Assembly (NCBI RefSeq): GCF_000759435.1
Contig: NZ_JRJG01000011.1
Coordinates: 1 to 41,038, forward strand
DNA length: 41,038 bases
Reading direction: 5' to 3'
Source: Hoeflea sp. BAL378
GTDB lineage: Bacteria; Pseudomonadota; Alphaproteobacteria; Rhizobiales; Rhizobiaceae
Shown: positions 17,321 to 27,024 of the stretch, one piece after another
How the letters are laid out: every line of letters begins with the position of its first letter
How positions within the stretch are numbered: position 1 is the first letter of the stretch
The notes under the pieces: generated by a model
What the model was told of the DNA's origin: nothing
The model's input: only the letters and a program-made list of their open reading frames with translations
The model's database searches: none
Made by a program: the position numbers and the translations under genes

Positions 17321-18112
17321 ATGGCCGCGGAAGAGAACCTGATGACAAGTCTGATGATCGAGCAATTCACCTGCAGGCAGGACAATTTCGGGGTGATCCT
17401 GCACGATCCCCTGACCGGCGAGACCGCCAGCGTCGACGCGCCGGACGGCGCCGTGATCGCCAGGCGGCTCGAACAGGATGGCTGGCGGCTCAGCCATCTT
17501 CTCGTCACCCATCATCACCCCGATCATGTCGAAGGCATTCCGGCGCTGGTGGAATCCTACAAGCCGCAGGTCATCGGCCCTGCCGCGGAAGCCGGGAAAA
17601 TACGCGGTCTCACCCGGTCGCTCCGCGATGGCGAAACGTTCCAGTTCGCCGGACGGACCGTCAACGTCATCTCCACGCCCGGCCACACCGCCGGCCACAT
17701 CTGCTTTCACATTCCCACGGAGGACCTGCTGTTTGCCGGCGATACACTGTTCGCGCTCGGCTGCGGCCGCCTGTTCGAAGGCTCGCCCGAGGACATGTTC
17801 CGCTCGCTCTCGCGGCTGGCGGAGCTTCCCGACCAGACCCGGGTCTATTGCGGCCATGAATACACCCAGTCGAACGCCCGCTTCGCCGTCAGCGTCGATC
17901 CGGACAATCATGCGCTGGCCGAACGCATGGCCGAGATCAACGACATGCGCGCCAAGGGATTGCCGACCCTGCCCACGACCATCGGCTTCGAGAAGCGGAC
18001 CAATCCGTTCCTGCGCACCGGTGATCCGGCGATCCGCAGGCATCTGGGCATGGAGAGCGCCAGCGATGCCGAGGTGTTCGCCGAACTGCGCCGGCGCAAG
18101 GACAGTTTCTGA
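17321..18112 (+). CDS. gloB: Hydroxyacylglutathione hydrolase (glyoxalase II)
   Basis: Hydrolyses S-lactoylglutathione to lactate and glutathione, the second step of methylglyoxal removal. It is a metallo-beta-lactamase fold of 263 residues with every metal ligand: THHHPDH at 63-69, H122 in GHTAGH, D141 in GDTLF and H179 in CGHEYT. The C-terminal HAGH domain ends with NPFLRT and RRRKDSF, as usual. The ATG at 17321 has GGGAG (17309-17313) 7 nt upstream. A possible -10 (CTATAC at 17298-17303) is so close that any leader would be very short. The cupin gene follows after 2 nt, so the two are coupled. Confidence 0.95.
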   Translation: MAAEENLMTSLMIEQFTCRQDNFGVILHDPLTGETASVDAPDGAVIARRLEQDGWRLSHLLVTHHHPDHVEGIPALVESYKPQVIGPAAEAGKIRGLTRSLRDGETFQFAGRTVNVISTPGHTAGHICFHIPTEDLLFAGDTLFALGCGRLFEGSPEDMFRSLSRLAELPDQTRVYCGHEYTQSNARFAVSVDPDNHALAERMAEINDMRAKGLPTLPTTIGFEKRTNPFLRTGDPAIRRHLGMESASDAEVFAELRRRKDSF

Positions 18113-18114
18113 CC

Positions 18115-18585
18115 ATGACCGAGACCCTGTCGGCCCGCGAGATCATCGCCCTTCTCGAGCTGAAGGAGCACCCCGAAGGCGGCTGGTACCGCGAGACCTT
18201 CCGCGACGAGGACGGCGGCGACCGCGGCCATTCGACGGCGATCTACTACCTGCTCGAGGGTGGAGACTGCTCGCACTGGCACCGGGTCACCGACGCCGCG
18301 GAGATCTGGCACTGGCATGGCGGCGGGCCGCTGGCGCTGACCCTGTCGGCCGACGGATGCAATGCGCAGTCCCATCGGCTCGGCATGAACCTGAGCCATG
18401 GCGAACGGCCGCAGATCGTCGTGCCCGCCAATTGCTGGCAATCCGCCGCCTCGCTCGGCGCCTGGACGCTGGTCGGCTGCACGGTGGCGCCCGGGTTCCG
18501 GTTCTCAAGCTTCGAGATGGCGCCGCCGGACTGGCGGCCCTCGCCTTTCCCGTACGCCCCGCTCAGGCCAGAAGGCCAAGCGTGA
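18115..18585 (+). CDS. DUF985 (Cupin_5) protein
   Basis: A 156-residue RmlC-like cupin of the DUF985 family. It shows the diagnostic N-terminal LKEHPEGGWYRETF, then IYYLLEGGDCSHWHRV and EIWHWHGGGPL with histidines placed as in metal- or sugar-binding cupins, and a C-terminal LVGCTVAPGFRFSSFEMA. No catalytic activity is established for the family, so none is claimed. It starts 2 nt after gloB and must be co-translated with it. Its final 23 nt overlap the convergent YhhN gene. Confidence 0.9.
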   Translation: MTETLSAREIIALLELKEHPEGGWYRETFRDEDGGDRGHSTAIYYLLEGGDCSHWHRVTDAAEIWHWHGGGPLALTLSADGCNAQSHRLGMNLSHGERPQIVVPANCWQSAASLGAWTLVGCTVAPGFRFSSFEMAPPDWRPSPFPYAPLRPEGQA

Positions 18586-19210
18586 TCAGCGCCTGCCCGG
18601 CATAATAGAGCACCCAGACCGCCGGGCTGGTCAGGCGCCTGTGTCGGCTCCCCTCGGCCATCAGGAACTTTTCCGATCCCAGGATCGCGTCCGACGCCAT
18701 GAACAGCGCAACCCCGGCCAGCACCAACCCGCCCAGCGTCACGCCGCCCATCCCCATGACGGCGATCGCCAGCACATAGGCCGCCACCGGCGCCGCCAGC
18801 GGCCCCGCCTTGCGCACCATCAGAGTGCCCATCCCCAGCGCGAAGACCGCAACCGCCACGCATCCCGGAACCGCTGCTTGGGTAAATCCCGGCCCCGACG
18901 AGATGAACAGGACCGCAAAGGCGATATGGCCGGCCAGGAAACTGCCCAGGCCACCGAGAAAGGCGATGTCGCCCTCATGCGCCAGGAACGCGTCGCCCAG
19001 CGCCGACAGGGCCAGCGCCAGCGCCAGCAGCTTCGGCCCACCGGCCATCAGCGCCAGCACGCAGAGCAGCCCGACGGCGAGCGTCTTGGCGACCGTCCGC
19101 TTCAGCGAGACGGGCTGGCCCAGCAGGAACAAATAGATGGCGAAGGCCAGCACCGAGGCCGCCAGGACCAAGGTCTCGGCCGCGTCGAATTCCGCGAACA
19201 ATCCGGTCAT
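18563..19210 (-). CDS. YhhN family lysoplasmalogenase-like membrane protein
   Basis: A 215-residue integral membrane protein with seven or eight hydrophobic helices and the YhhN landmarks: the ALALSALGDAFLA segment with a conserved Gly-Asp, FLAGHIAFAVLF with a buried histidine, and FMASDAILG with a conserved Ser-Asp near the C-terminus. Animal relatives (TMEM86) hydrolyse lysoplasmalogens; the bacterial substrate is uncertain. The ATG at 19210 overlaps the stop of the EamA gene by 4 nt (ATGA), so translation is coupled. Its 3' end overlaps the convergent cupin gene by 23 nt. Confidence 0.88.
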   Translation of the reverse strand: MTGLFAEFDAAETLVLAASVLAFAIYLFLLGQPVSLKRTVAKTLAVGLLCVLALMAGGPKLLALALALSALGDAFLAHEGDIAFLGGLGSFLAGHIAFAVLFISSGPGFTQAAVPGCVAVAVFALGMGTLMVRKAGPLAAPVAAYVLAIAVMGMGGVTLGGLVLAGVALFMASDAILGSEKFLMAEGSRHRRLTSPAVWVLYYAGQALITLGLLA

Positions 19211-20082
19211 GAGCGCGGCCTCGCCCTGAGAAGATCCTTGGCCGCCAGGAACGCCCCGCCGGTGATCAGCAGGCAGGCGACGACGATGCCGACGCTCGCC
19301 TTGCCATGGCCGAACAGGATCAGGATCAGGGTCGACAGCAGCGGCGCTGCGTAGCTCGCCACGCCCAGCACCTGGATGTCGCCCTTCTTGACCCCGAAGT
19401 CCCAGGCGTAAAAGGCGAGCCCCACCGGTCCCAGGCCGAGCCCGAGCACCGCCAGCCACTGGCCGGAAGTCTCCGGCCAGACCGTGGTCTCCAGCAGCAG
19501 GTGGCAGACCGCCGACAGCACCGCCGAAATCAGGCAGAAGCCGGCCACGACATCGGTCGGCGTGGCGCCGAAGCGCCGCGACAGCAGAGAGTAGGAGGAC
19601 CAGGTCACCGCGCACAGCGCCGCCGCCCCGTATCCCAACAGGCTGCCGCCGCCGAAACCGCCTTCCGCGCCGCGCATCAGGATCAACGCGGTGCCCGCAA
19701 GCCCCATCAGCGCCCCGGCGACATGGTGCCAGCCGAGCCGTTCTCCCGGCAACAGCGCCGAGCCCACGACGATCAGCAGCGGCCAGAGATAGGCGATCAG
19801 TCCCGCCTCCACCGCCGGCGCGTTCCTGAGCGCCGTGAAATAGAGGAAATGATAGCCGAACAGCCCGAACAGGCCGAGCGCCCAGACCTTCGCCGGCTGC
19901 CGGAAGGCCCGGAACCGGGACGGGTCGCGCAGCATGGCGGACAGCCCGATCATGGAGCCGACCAGGAAGCAGATCGCCGAGAGCTGGAATGGCGGCATGG
20001 TGCCCGACGCCGCGGTCAGCACCGCCAGCGCCGACCACATCACCACGGCCGAAAACCCGATCAATGTTGGTATGTTTCCCAC
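19207..20082 (-). CDS. EamA-type DMT transporter (YddG-like)
   Basis: A ten-helix drug/metabolite exporter of 291 residues built from two EamA repeats. The first covers about 1-135 (MWSALAVLTAASGTMPPFQL through GWHHVAGALMGLAGTALIL) and the second about 150-285. The opening resembles YddG aromatic amino acid exporters, but the substrate is inference. The start is GTG at 20082 (VGNIPTLIGF), preceded by GGGGAC; the open frame extends to 20220 but that part is arginine-rich and unlike a transporter N-terminus. It ends in an ATGA overlap with the YhhN gene and follows DUF3108 after 76 bp. Confidence 0.9.
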   Translation of the reverse strand: MGNIPTLIGFSAVVMWSALAVLTAASGTMPPFQLSAICFLVGSMIGLSAMLRDPSRFRAFRQPAKVWALGLFGLFGYHFLYFTALRNAPAVEAGLIAYLWPLLIVVGSALLPGERLGWHHVAGALMGLAGTALILMRGAEGGFGGGSLLGYGAAALCAVTWSSYSLLSRRFGATPTDVVAGFCLISAVLSAVCHLLLETTVWPETSGQWLAVLGLGLGPVGLAFYAWDFGVKKGDIQVLGVASYAAPLLSTLILILFGHGKASVGIVVACLLITGGAFLAAKDLLRARPRS

Positions 20083-20158
20083 GTTCCGTCCCCTGCTTGC
20101 CCCGGCGCAAGGCCGGCCCCAAAAGCGCTCACCCAGTCTGGTCAGACAGACATCGGCT

Positions 20159-20938
20159 TTAGCCGCCAAACCGCGTCGCGGCAACGACAACCTGACCGAT
20201 CTTGGTCGGCACCTTGGCATAGACGGGGGCGTAAAGATCCGCAGCCTCGTGCTTGCCGAACCAGACCTCCATGCCCTTCAGGCCGCGCAGATAGCGGATG
20301 CTGGACGAAGTCTTCCGGTAGCCGGAATTGGGCTCGAACCGGACGGCGCAGACGATCGCCTCGCCCGTGAAGCCCTTTGTCCGGAAGGGGCGCGAGCTTT
20401 TTTGCGTCAGGTGCAGCGTGATGCGCGACTGGCCGTCATAGATCGGCAGGCTGCGCGGGCACACCGCCGCCCCGGCGGGAAAGACAAGCGCCGAAAGCGG
20501 GTCGAGAACCGCCCGCAAGTCGCCTTTCCGCAGCGGAACCCAGTCTGCCCCCTGCGTCCTGGCTTCGGGCTCGTTCACGGTCGAGCGGACGTTGCCGTCC
20601 TTGAACGTAATGGCGATCCGCTGCTTCTTCGGGCCGCTGGTATAGGTGACGAGCAGATCCGACGCCTCCAGTTTGCTCCGGGTCACTTTCCCCGAAACGC
20701 TGGCGTTGCCCCGGATCCTCGAGAAAATGTCCGAGAGCGCCGACGAGCGCAGATCGCCGGAGATCGTGTAGGACTTGCCGTCCACTTCAGTGACAAAACG
20801 GGCGGAAGCCACCGGAAGTCCGATCAGCGTGACCGAATAGTCGGTGCGGATCTGGACCGGCTCGGCGCCCGCCGGCTGCGCTGCACCCGCAACCAGCATC
20901 ACCGCCACAGCCGTCAGCAGCATTTTCAAACGCATCAT
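20159..20938 (-). CDS. DUF3108 exported protein
   Basis: A 259-residue protein with a cleavable signal peptide: MMRLK, a hydrophobic core (MLLTAVAVMLVAGAAQ) and a probable cut after PAGA at about residue 25. The mature part is beta-rich and matches DUF3108 (TDYSVTLIGLPVASARF, DPLSALVFP, a C-terminal YRKTSSSIRYLRGLKGMEVW). Two cysteines (CPRSLPIYDG and IVCAV) may form a disulfide. The function is unknown; it is probably periplasmic. GAGG lies 7 nt before the first of two adjacent ATGs. It is divergent from rpmB across 267 bp, an arrangement I recall from other Hyphomicrobiales. Confidence 0.88.
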   Translation of the reverse strand: MMRLKMLLTAVAVMLVAGAAQPAGAEPVQIRTDYSVTLIGLPVASARFVTEVDGKSYTISGDLRSSALSDIFSRIRGNASVSGKVTRSKLEASDLLVTYTSGPKKQRIAITFKDGNVRSTVNEPEARTQGADWVPLRKGDLRAVLDPLSALVFPAGAAVCPRSLPIYDGQSRITLHLTQKSSRPFRTKGFTGEAIVCAVRFEPNSGYRKTSSSIRYLRGLKGMEVWFGKHEAADLYAPVYAKVPTKIGQVVVAATRFGG

Positions 20939-21085
20939 ATGAATCCCTCACGTCACGTGGTTTGGCTGCATCGTCGGTCCTGGCGCCTGAACACGTGCTG
21001 AACGGCACACTAGGGTGACGTCCGGGCCAAAAACAGCTAAATCTGCGCCGGGATCCCGGAATTGCCGGTTTCCCTGTCCTTCCCG

Positions 21086-21114
21086 CTTGACGGAGCGTGC
21101 TGGTCTGACTATAG
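21086..21114 (+). promoter_or_regulatory. Near-consensus sigma-70 promoter for rpmB
   Basis: CTTGAC (21086-21091), exactly 17 nt, then CTATAG (21109-21114): 11 of 12 positions of the alphaproteobacterial housekeeping consensus. Transcription should start near 21121, about 85 nt before rpmB, consistent with a strong ribosomal-protein promoter and a long leader. Confidence 0.78.
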
Positions 21115-21205
21115 ACACGCGACTTCCGATAAAGGCCTGCGGTCCTTTGGGTGAGCCTCAAGTCTGGCTCGGCCCGTCCGCTGGCGAAAAGATAATAGGT
21201 GCAAA

Positions 21206-21502
21206 ATGTCCCGCAGCTGTGAATTGACCGGTAAGGCTGTCCAGTCTGGCAACAATGTCAGCCACGCCAACAACCGGACCCGTCGCCGGTTTCTGCCCAA
21301 CCTGTGCAACGTGACGCTGATCTCCGATGCACTCGGCCAGCGCTACCGTCTGCGCATTTCGGCCAACGCCCTGCGCACGGTCGAACATCGTGGCGGCCTC
21401 GACGCGTTCCTGGTCAAGGCCAAGGATGCCGAACTGTCGATGCGCGCGCGCCTGCTCAAGCGCCAGATCGCCAAGAAGCTCGTCGAGAAGACCGCAGCCT
21501 GA
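21206..21502 (+). CDS. rpmB: 50S ribosomal protein L28
   Basis: A component of the large ribosomal subunit, 98 residues, basic throughout. It opens [20 protein letters not shown], continues [17 protein letters not shown] and shows [16 protein letters not shown], all diagnostic of alphaproteobacterial L28, which is longer than the enterobacterial 78-residue form. AGGTG lies 4-5 nt before the ATG. It is flanked by a near-consensus promoter (21086-21114) and an intrinsic terminator (21532-21559), so it is a monocistronic unit. Confidence 0.97.
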   Translation: MSRSCELTGKAVQSGNNVSHANNRTRRRFLPNLCNVTLISDALGQRYRLRISANALRTVEHRGGLDAFLVKAKDAELSMRARLLKRQIAKKLVEKTAA

Positions 21503-21531
21503 TTCAGGGTCGCGATTGATTTCATTGTGAC

Positions 21532-21559
21532 GGCGGGCTTCTGGCCCGCCTTCGTTTTT
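21532..21559 (+). terminator. Intrinsic terminator after rpmB
   Basis: Perfect 7-bp stem GGCGGGC / GCCCGCC with a 5-nt loop (TTCTG), followed by TTCGTTTTT. It starts 29 nt past the rpmB stop and ends 30 nt before the next gene, so it should end rpmB transcripts. Confidence 0.85.
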
Positions 21560-21589
21560 CCGCTGGTGGCATCAACCCAGGATAAAAAA

Positions 21590-22228
21590 ATGCGACTGAC
21601 CTCCTCCCTGTTGCCGTTCATGGCCGTCATGGCCGCCGTCGTCGTGGCGTCGAATTACCTGGTCCAGTTCCCGGTCGATGTCACGATAGGCGCGCTCAAC
21701 CTGGCCGACCTCCTGACCTGGGGCGCCTTCACCTATCCGGTGGCGTTTCTCGTGACCGACCTCGCCAATCGCCGCTTTGGCGCGCCGACCGCCCGCCTGG
21801 TGGTGCTGTGCGGCTTCGTCGTCGCCGTGGCGCTGTCGGTGTGGCTCGCCACGCCGCGCATCGCGGTCGCCTCCGGCTCCGCCTTCCTGATGGCGCAGCT
21901 CCTCGACGTGTCGATCTTCGACCGGCTGCGGAACCGGGTCTGGTGGCTGCCGCCGCTGACCTCCACCATCATCGGCTCCTGCCTCGACACGCTGATCTTC
22001 TTCGGCCTCGCCTTCTCGCAGGCCGGCAACGTCATCGGCCCCGGCGACGCCTTCGGCAGCGAGGCAGCGCCGCTTTTAGGCCTGTTCGCGCTCGAAGCGC
22101 CGCGCTGGGTGTCCTGGGCGCTGGGCGACCTGGCGGTGAAGATGATCGTCGGTCTCGCCATGCTGGCGCCCTATGGCGTGCTGATGCCGGTTCTGGGAGC
22201 GTCGCGCGCGCAGCCGACGCACAGGTAG
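21590..22228 (+). CDS. Queuosine precursor transporter (VUT/YhhQ family)
   Basis: A 212-residue membrane protein with six hydrophobic helices and the VUT family signs: ADLLTWGAFTYPVAFLVTDL near the N-terminus, NRRFGAPTARLVV, and the C-terminal WVSWALGDLAVKMIVGLAMLAPYG. The family imports queuosine precursors (preQ0/preQ1) used to modify tRNA wobble positions. I start at the ATG at 21590, which has AGGA 7 nt upstream and lies after the rpmB terminator; the open frame from 21527 would include the terminator hairpin. Its own promoter is not obvious. It ends 30 nt from the convergent phytase-like gene. Confidence 0.9.
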   Translation: MRLTSSLLPFMAVMAAVVVASNYLVQFPVDVTIGALNLADLLTWGAFTYPVAFLVTDLANRRFGAPTARLVVLCGFVVAVALSVWLATPRIAVASGSAFLMAQLLDVSIFDRLRNRVWWLPPLTSTIIGSCLDTLIFFGLAFSQAGNVIGPGDAFGSEAAPLLGLFALEAPRWVSWALGDLAVKMIVGLAMLAPYGVLMPVLGASRAQPTHR

Positions 22229-22258
22229 CAATGGGGCGAGCCGGCCTTGCGCTGGCTG

Positions 22259-23287
22259 CTATCCGTCGTCGCCGAGATAGCGGAATTCCAGGATCAGGTT
22301 GCGCTGCAGGATCGAGTGATTGTCGTCCGACACCAGCGTGACGATGCTCCGGCCCTGAGCGTCGGTGGTGACGTCGAGCCCTTCCATATTGTCGATCTGG
22401 TTGCCGAAATCGGCTTCCAGGATCACCGGCCCGTCCACCAGGTTGCCCTTGCCCAGCCGGCTGCCGTCGATCCGGCGGATACGCATGCCGATGCCCTCGG
22501 CGATGGAGAAGCGGCGTTCGAGCAGCAGCAGGTCGCCATTGGGCAGGAAGTCGCCATCGGTGATGTCGTAGGGCGGATGCCGCTTGACGAAGAAAACGCC
22601 CTTGGAGGGTCCGGTGAGGATGGCCGCGTAGATGTCGCCCTCGGCATTGAGGCTCTTCTCGGTCACGATCACCACCGCGCCGGCAAGCGCCGAATCCTCA
22701 GGCGCCACGGTGATGGTTTCCGGGCCGCGGTTGCTGCGGAACTCTTCCAGCGGGATCAGCAAGGGCAGCGAGCCTGTGGGCTTGGAGCCTCCGGGCGCCC
22801 TCGCGGGATAGATGTCCACCCGGCTGTTCCGCTCGAAGCTGACCAGCACCTCGTCGCCGCGCAGCACCATGCCCTCGGCGTCGAACCGCCATTTCTCGGA
22901 GGAGGACGATCCTTCGGCGTCAAGGATCGGCGACACCGAAAACCCGGTGACTCCGGTCAGGGCGCCGAGCTCATCGCGCTCGAAGCGGCCCGCATACCAC
23001 AGCCCGGTGTCCATCACCCCGAGGAAGCTCGACCTGTCGTCGGAGAGCCGGATCGCCGACATCGCCCCGAGCGTCGAGCTGGGGGAACTCAGCTCCAGTC
23101 CGCCCAGGAATTCGAACTCGCCGAAGCGGGTCTCGTCGGATCCGACCTTGAAATGGCTGATCACCCGCGACCGGATGTCGATCGACTCGTCCTGGGCGCT
23201 GAGCGGCAGCACCGTGGAAGCGGTCAGCAGGGCGAGAGCGCCTGCGAGGATCGAAAGCCGCTGTCCCATGACACCGCGCCGGGTCAC
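22259..23287 (-). CDS. Phytase-like esterase-domain exported protein
   Basis: A 342-residue secreted or periplasmic protein with a signal peptide (hydrophobic [19 protein letters not shown], probable cleavage after LSA) and a beta-propeller-like domain of the 'esterase-like activity of phytase' family (PF13449). The landmarks are [61 protein letters not shown] and DNMEGLDVT. The substrate is unknown. GTG at 23287 overlaps the cobT stop by 4 nt (GTGA), hence coupled translation; an ATG at 23269 is a possible alternative start and leaves the signal peptide intact. Confidence 0.85.
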   Translation of the reverse strand: MTRRGVMGQRLSILAGALALLTASTVLPLSAQDESIDIRSRVISHFKVGSDETRFGEFEFLGGLELSSPSSTLGAMSAIRLSDDRSSFLGVMDTGLWYAGRFERDELGALTGVTGFSVSPILDAEGSSSSEKWRFDAEGMVLRGDEVLVSFERNSRVDIYPARAPGGSKPTGSLPLLIPLEEFRSNRGPETITVAPEDSALAGAVVIVTEKSLNAEGDIYAAILTGPSKGVFFVKRHPPYDITDGDFLPNGDLLLLERRFSIAEGIGMRIRRIDGSRLGKGNLVDGPVILEADFGNQIDNMEGLDVTTDAQGRSIVTLVSDDNHSILQRNLILEFRYLGDDG

Positions 23288-25182
23288 GCCCGCCTGCGTC
23301 CGCGGCGGGACGACCCTCCGGCCGCCTCGTCGGCGAACAGCGCCGCCAGTTGCTCGGTCATCGCGCCGGCGAGCTCTTCCGCGTCGACGATGGTGACGGC
23401 GCGGCGGTAGTAGCGGGTGACGTCATGGCCGATGCCGATGGCGAGCAGCTCGACCGGCGAGCGGGTTTCGATCTCCTCGATCACCGCGCGCAGGTGACGC
23501 TCGAGATAATTGCCGGGATTGACCGACAGGGTGGAATCGTCGACCGGCGCGCCGTCCGAGATCATCATCAGGATCTTGCGCTGTTCGGGCCGGTTGCGAA
23601 GCCGGCGATGCGCCCAGATCAGCGCTTCGCCGTCGATGTTCTCCTTGAGCAGGCCCTCGCGCATCATCAGCCCGAGGTTGCGCCGCGACCGGCGCCAGGG
23701 CGCGTCGGCCGACTTGTAGACGATGTGCCTGAGATCGTTGAGCCGGCCGGGCAAGGGAGGCTTGCCGCTCGTCAGCCACTTCTCGCGGGCCTGGCCGCCC
23801 TTCCACGCCTTGGTGGTGAAGCCCAGGAGCTCGACCTTGACGCCGCAGCGCTCGAGCGTGCGCGCCAGGATGTCGGCGCAGGTGGCCGCGACCGTGATCG
23901 GCCGGCCGCGCATCGAGCCCGAATTGTCGATCAGCAGCGTCACCACCGTGTCGCGGAAATTGGTGTCGCGCTCCATCTTGAACGACAGCGGCTGCATCGG
24001 ATCGATGATCATCCGGGTCAGCCGGGCGCTGTCGAGATAGCCTTCCTCGAGATCGAAATCCCAGGCCCGGTTCTGCTGCGCCATCAGCCGCCGCTGCAGC
24101 CGGTTGGCGAGCCGCCCGACCACGCCCTGCAGATGCGCCAGTTGCTTGTCGAGAAACGCCCTCAGGCGGTCGAGCTCGGCTTCCTCGCACAGTTCCTCTG
24201 CGGAAATTTCCTCATCGAACTCGGTGGTGAAGATCCTGTAGTCGATCTTCTCGTTGAGCTCGGTGAAGGGATCGGTCTGCTTGCGGGTCTCGCCCGGCGT
24301 CTCGGCATCCTCGTCGCTGTCGTCGATGGTGTCGTCGTCGCCGGCTTCGGCGCCGTCCATCTCGCCCGAATCCATCTGCTCGTCGGAGGTTTCGCTCTCC
24401 TCGGCGGGGGCCGCGTCGGACCCGGCCTCCTCCTGCGAGGACTGATCGTTGTCTTCCTCGCTGCGCGGCTGGTCTTCGTCCGAGACCTCGTCCTGTTCGT
24501 CCTGCTCGCTGTCGTCGCCGTAATCCTCGGCCATTTCCATGGCCGAGAGCATTTCGCGCACCACGCGGGCGAAGGCCTGCTGGTCCTCGACTGAGCCTTC
24601 GAGCGAATCGAGCACGTTTCCGGCCTTGCCCTCGATGAAATCGCGCCAGAGCTCGACCACCTGCCCGGAAGACTGCGGCGGCTTGCGGCCGGTGAGCTTC
24701 TCGCGCACCATCAGCGCCACCGCCTCTTCGAGCGGCGCATCGGCGCGGTTGACGATGCCCTGGTAGTTGGCGCGCTGGTACTTGTCCTCGAGCATGGAGG
24801 CGAGATTGTCGCCGACCCCGGTCATCCGTCGCGCGCCGATGGCCTCGACCCGGGCCTGCTCGACGGCGTCATAGACCGCGCGCGCATCCGGGCCCTGCGG
24901 CGCCATGCGGGCGTGCACCGCGTCGTCGTGGCAGGCCTTGCGCAGCGCGATCGAATCGCCCACCCCGCGGGTGACCGCGAAATCATTCTGGGTGGGGCGC
25001 TTGGGCAGGTCGGGAAGCCGGGCGCGCTCGCCGGAAATGCCGGGCTTGTCGGCGCCGAACGAGACTTCCAGCTCATGGTCGCCGGCAATCGCCCGCACGC
25101 AGCCGGCGAGCGCCCGCCGGAACGGTTCGGCGTCCACGGTGCCTGAGGGCTTCGGTCTGGTGTTGTCGCCGCGTCCGGCCAT
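23284..25182 (-). CDS. cobT: Cobaltochelatase subunit CobT
   Basis: One of three subunits of the aerobic, ATP-dependent cobaltochelatase (CobNST) that inserts cobalt into hydrogenobyrinate diamide in cobalamin synthesis. It has 632 residues: an N-terminal helical part, a very acidic Asp/Glu/Ser linker (about 215-290), and a C-terminal von Willebrand A domain with the metal-adhesion motif DNSGSM at about 419-424 and MMISDGAP. The start ATG at 25182 lies 11 nt after cobS. CobN, which carries the catalytic site, is not in this window and must be elsewhere. The 3' end overlaps the phytase-like gene by 4 nt. Confidence 0.95.
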   Translation of the reverse strand: MAGRGDNTRPKPSGTVDAEPFRRALAGCVRAIAGDHELEVSFGADKPGISGERARLPDLPKRPTQNDFAVTRGVGDSIALRKACHDDAVHARMAPQGPDARAVYDAVEQARVEAIGARRMTGVGDNLASMLEDKYQRANYQGIVNRADAPLEEAVALMVREKLTGRKPPQSSGQVVELWRDFIEGKAGNVLDSLEGSVEDQQAFARVVREMLSAMEMAEDYGDDSEQDEQDEVSDEDQPRSEEDNDQSSQEEAGSDAAPAEESETSDEQMDSGEMDGAEAGDDDTIDDSDEDAETPGETRKQTDPFTELNEKIDYRIFTTEFDEEISAEELCEEAELDRLRAFLDKQLAHLQGVVGRLANRLQRRLMAQQNRAWDFDLEEGYLDSARLTRMIIDPMQPLSFKMERDTNFRDTVVTLLIDNSGSMRGRPITVAATCADILARTLERCGVKVELLGFTTKAWKGGQAREKWLTSGKPPLPGRLNDLRHIVYKSADAPWRRSRRNLGLMMREGLLKENIDGEALIWAHRRLRNRPEQRKILMMISDGAPVDDSTLSVNPGNYLERHLRAVIEEIETRSPVELLAIGIGHDVTRYYRRAVTIVDAEELAGAMTEQLAALFADEAAGGSSRRGRRRA

Positions 25183-25193
25183 GGCGATATCCG

Positions 25194-26189
25194 TCAGGCG
25201 GTTGCGCTGAGAACGATGTTGGCGGCGCTTTCCTTCAACTCGACGCCGAAGGCGCGCTGATAGTGCTCGGCCACCAGCGCCCGTTCCAGCTCGTCGCATT
25301 TGTTGAGGAAGGTCAGGCGGAAGGCCATCGCCACGTCGCCGAAGATCAGGGCATTCTCGGCCCACATGATCACGGTGCGCGGGCTCATCACGGTCGACAG
25401 GTCGCCGTTGATGAACGAGGAGCGGGTCATGTCGGCCACCCGGACCATGCGCGAGATGGTCTCGCGGCCGTCGCCCTTGGCGAATTCCTTGACCTTCGAA
25501 GCGATGATGCCGACTTCCTGGTCATGCGGCAGATAGTTGAGCGTGGTGACGATCGACCAGCGGTCCATCTGCGCCTGGTTGATCTGCTGGGTGCCGTGGT
25601 AGAGCCCGGTGGTGTCGCCGAGGCCGACCGTGTTGGCGGTGGCGAACAGCCGGAACGCCGGGTGCGGCCGGATGACGCGGCTCTGGTCGAGTAGCGTCAG
25701 GCGACCCGAGGACTCGAGCACCCGCTGGATCACGAACATCACATCGGGACGGCCGGCGTCGTATTCGTCGAACACCAGCGCCACATTGTGCTGATAGGCC
25801 CAGGGAAGGATCCCGTCCTTGAACTCGGTGACCTGCAGGCCCTCGCGGACAACGATCGCGTCCTTGCCCACCAGATCGATGCGGCTGACATGGCTGTCGA
25901 GGTTGACGCGCACGCAAGGCCAGTTGAGCCGGGCGGCGACCTGCTCGATATGGGTCGATTTGCCGGTGCCGTGATAGCCCGACACCATGACGCGACGATT
26001 GTGCGCGAACCCGGCCAGGATGGCGAGCGTGGTGTCGCGGTCAAACAGGTAATCCGGATCAAGATCCGGCACATAGGCGTCCCGCTCCTTGTAGGCGGGG
26101 ACACTGATGTCCGAATCGATGCCGAACACCTCACGCACTTTGACGGTGGTGTCGGGCAGGTTTGTGATATCGAGGTCGATCTTGCTCAT
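25194..26189 (-). CDS. cobS: Cobaltochelatase subunit CobS (AAA+ ATPase)
   Basis: MoxR-type AAA+ ATPase that forms a ring with CobT and powers cobalt insertion by CobN. It has 331 residues. Walker A is GYHGTGKST at 71-79, Walker B LVFDEYD at about 138-144, and the sensor region is [14 protein letters not shown]. The N-terminus [18 protein letters not shown] is the usual rhizobial one. GGAG lies 5 nt before the ATG at 26189. The frame is open further upstream but with no sign of coding. CobT follows after 11 nt; the J-domain gene precedes by 71 bp on the same strand. Confidence 0.96.
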   Translation of the reverse strand: MSKIDLDITNLPDTTVKVREVFGIDSDISVPAYKERDAYVPDLDPDYLFDRDTTLAILAGFAHNRRVMVSGYHGTGKSTHIEQVAARLNWPCVRVNLDSHVSRIDLVGKDAIVVREGLQVTEFKDGILPWAYQHNVALVFDEYDAGRPDVMFVIQRVLESSGRLTLLDQSRVIRPHPAFRLFATANTVGLGDTTGLYHGTQQINQAQMDRWSIVTTLNYLPHDQEVGIIASKVKEFAKGDGRETISRMVRVADMTRSSFINGDLSTVMSPRTVIMWAENALIFGDVAMAFRLTFLNKCDELERALVAEHYQRAFGVELKESAANIVLSATA

Positions 26190-26260
26190 CTTGTCTCCAA
26201 GGCCTGGCTTGTAAAGCCCACGGGCCGTCTGTCCTGTCAGCTCCTGCTTAGACTGTTCGC

Positions 26261-26878
26261 TTAGCAGAAACCAGACTGCTTTAACAATTGGTAGGCCTGA
26301 ATGACGGCGCGAAAACGGTCTTCCGAACCGCGATCTCCGCCATTGGCATCGGGGTGGTGCTGCTTGACCAGATCCTTGTAGCGCGTCTTGATTTCCGCCG
26401 AGGTGGCGTTGGCGGCGAGACCCAGCGTGTCGAAGGCTTTCGATTCGAGCGACTTGACCTTGCGCGCCCGGACCGACCGGTTGGGCCGGGGGCCGTTGAA
26501 GAAGCCGTGCGGGTCGCGCATCCGCGCATGCGCGGACGCCGATCCGGATTTCGCGGTGGACTGGGTCGGCCCGCTCTCGGCGGACCGGTTCACGCCCATC
26601 TTCCAGGTCGGGCGGTGACCGGTCAGCGCCTCTTTCTGGTAGCGCGCGATCTCGCCATCCGACAGGCCCGAGAAATAGTTGTAGCCCTTGTTGTAGTCCC
26701 GCGCATGCTCGAAACAGAACAGGAAATACTGCCCTTCCGCATCGCGGCCGACCGGGGCGCGATGAACACCGGGCTTGGCACACCCGTCCCACTGGCATTC
26801 GGGCGTGGAGGGCTCGGCCGGGCGCTCGCCCTTGCGGCGGACCCGAATGCGGTCGAAATATTTGGAATCCAGTTTCAT
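26261..26878 (-). CDS. J-domain protein with N-terminal Cys/His cluster
   Basis: A 205-residue DnaJ-type co-chaperone. The J domain is at the C-terminus (about 147-203) and holds the HPD motif at 175-177, which stimulates Hsp70 ATPase. No Gly/Phe or classical zinc-finger region of DnaJ is present. Instead the first 60 residues carry C28-x4-C33 ... C55-x2-H58 within [10 protein letters not shown] and FLFCFEHAR, which looks like a small metal-binding site. The middle (90-140) is polar and flexible. I start at the ATG at 26878 ([14 protein letters not shown]), a start conserved among relatives; the upstream open frame lacks such support. It is divergent from bolA and sits ahead of cobST. Confidence 0.9.
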   Translation of the reverse strand: MKLDSKYFDRIRVRRKGERPAEPSTPECQWDGCAKPGVHRAPVGRDAEGQYFLFCFEHARDYNKGYNYFSGLSDGEIARYQKEALTGHRPTWKMGVNRSAESGPTQSTAKSGSASAHARMRDPHGFFNGPRPNRSVRARKVKSLESKAFDTLGLAANATSAEIKTRYKDLVKQHHPDANGGDRGSEDRFRAVIQAYQLLKQSGFC

Positions 26879-27024
26879 GTCGACGATTATGGTGCTCTGC
26901 ACGTTAAGGAACAAGGATTGACAGGGATGATTCAAGCTGCGTACCCCGTCTCGGCGTCGAATGCCACCACGCAAATCGTGACAGTCGATATTTATGGCCG
27001 CATCGAACATTCAGGAGCAGTCTC

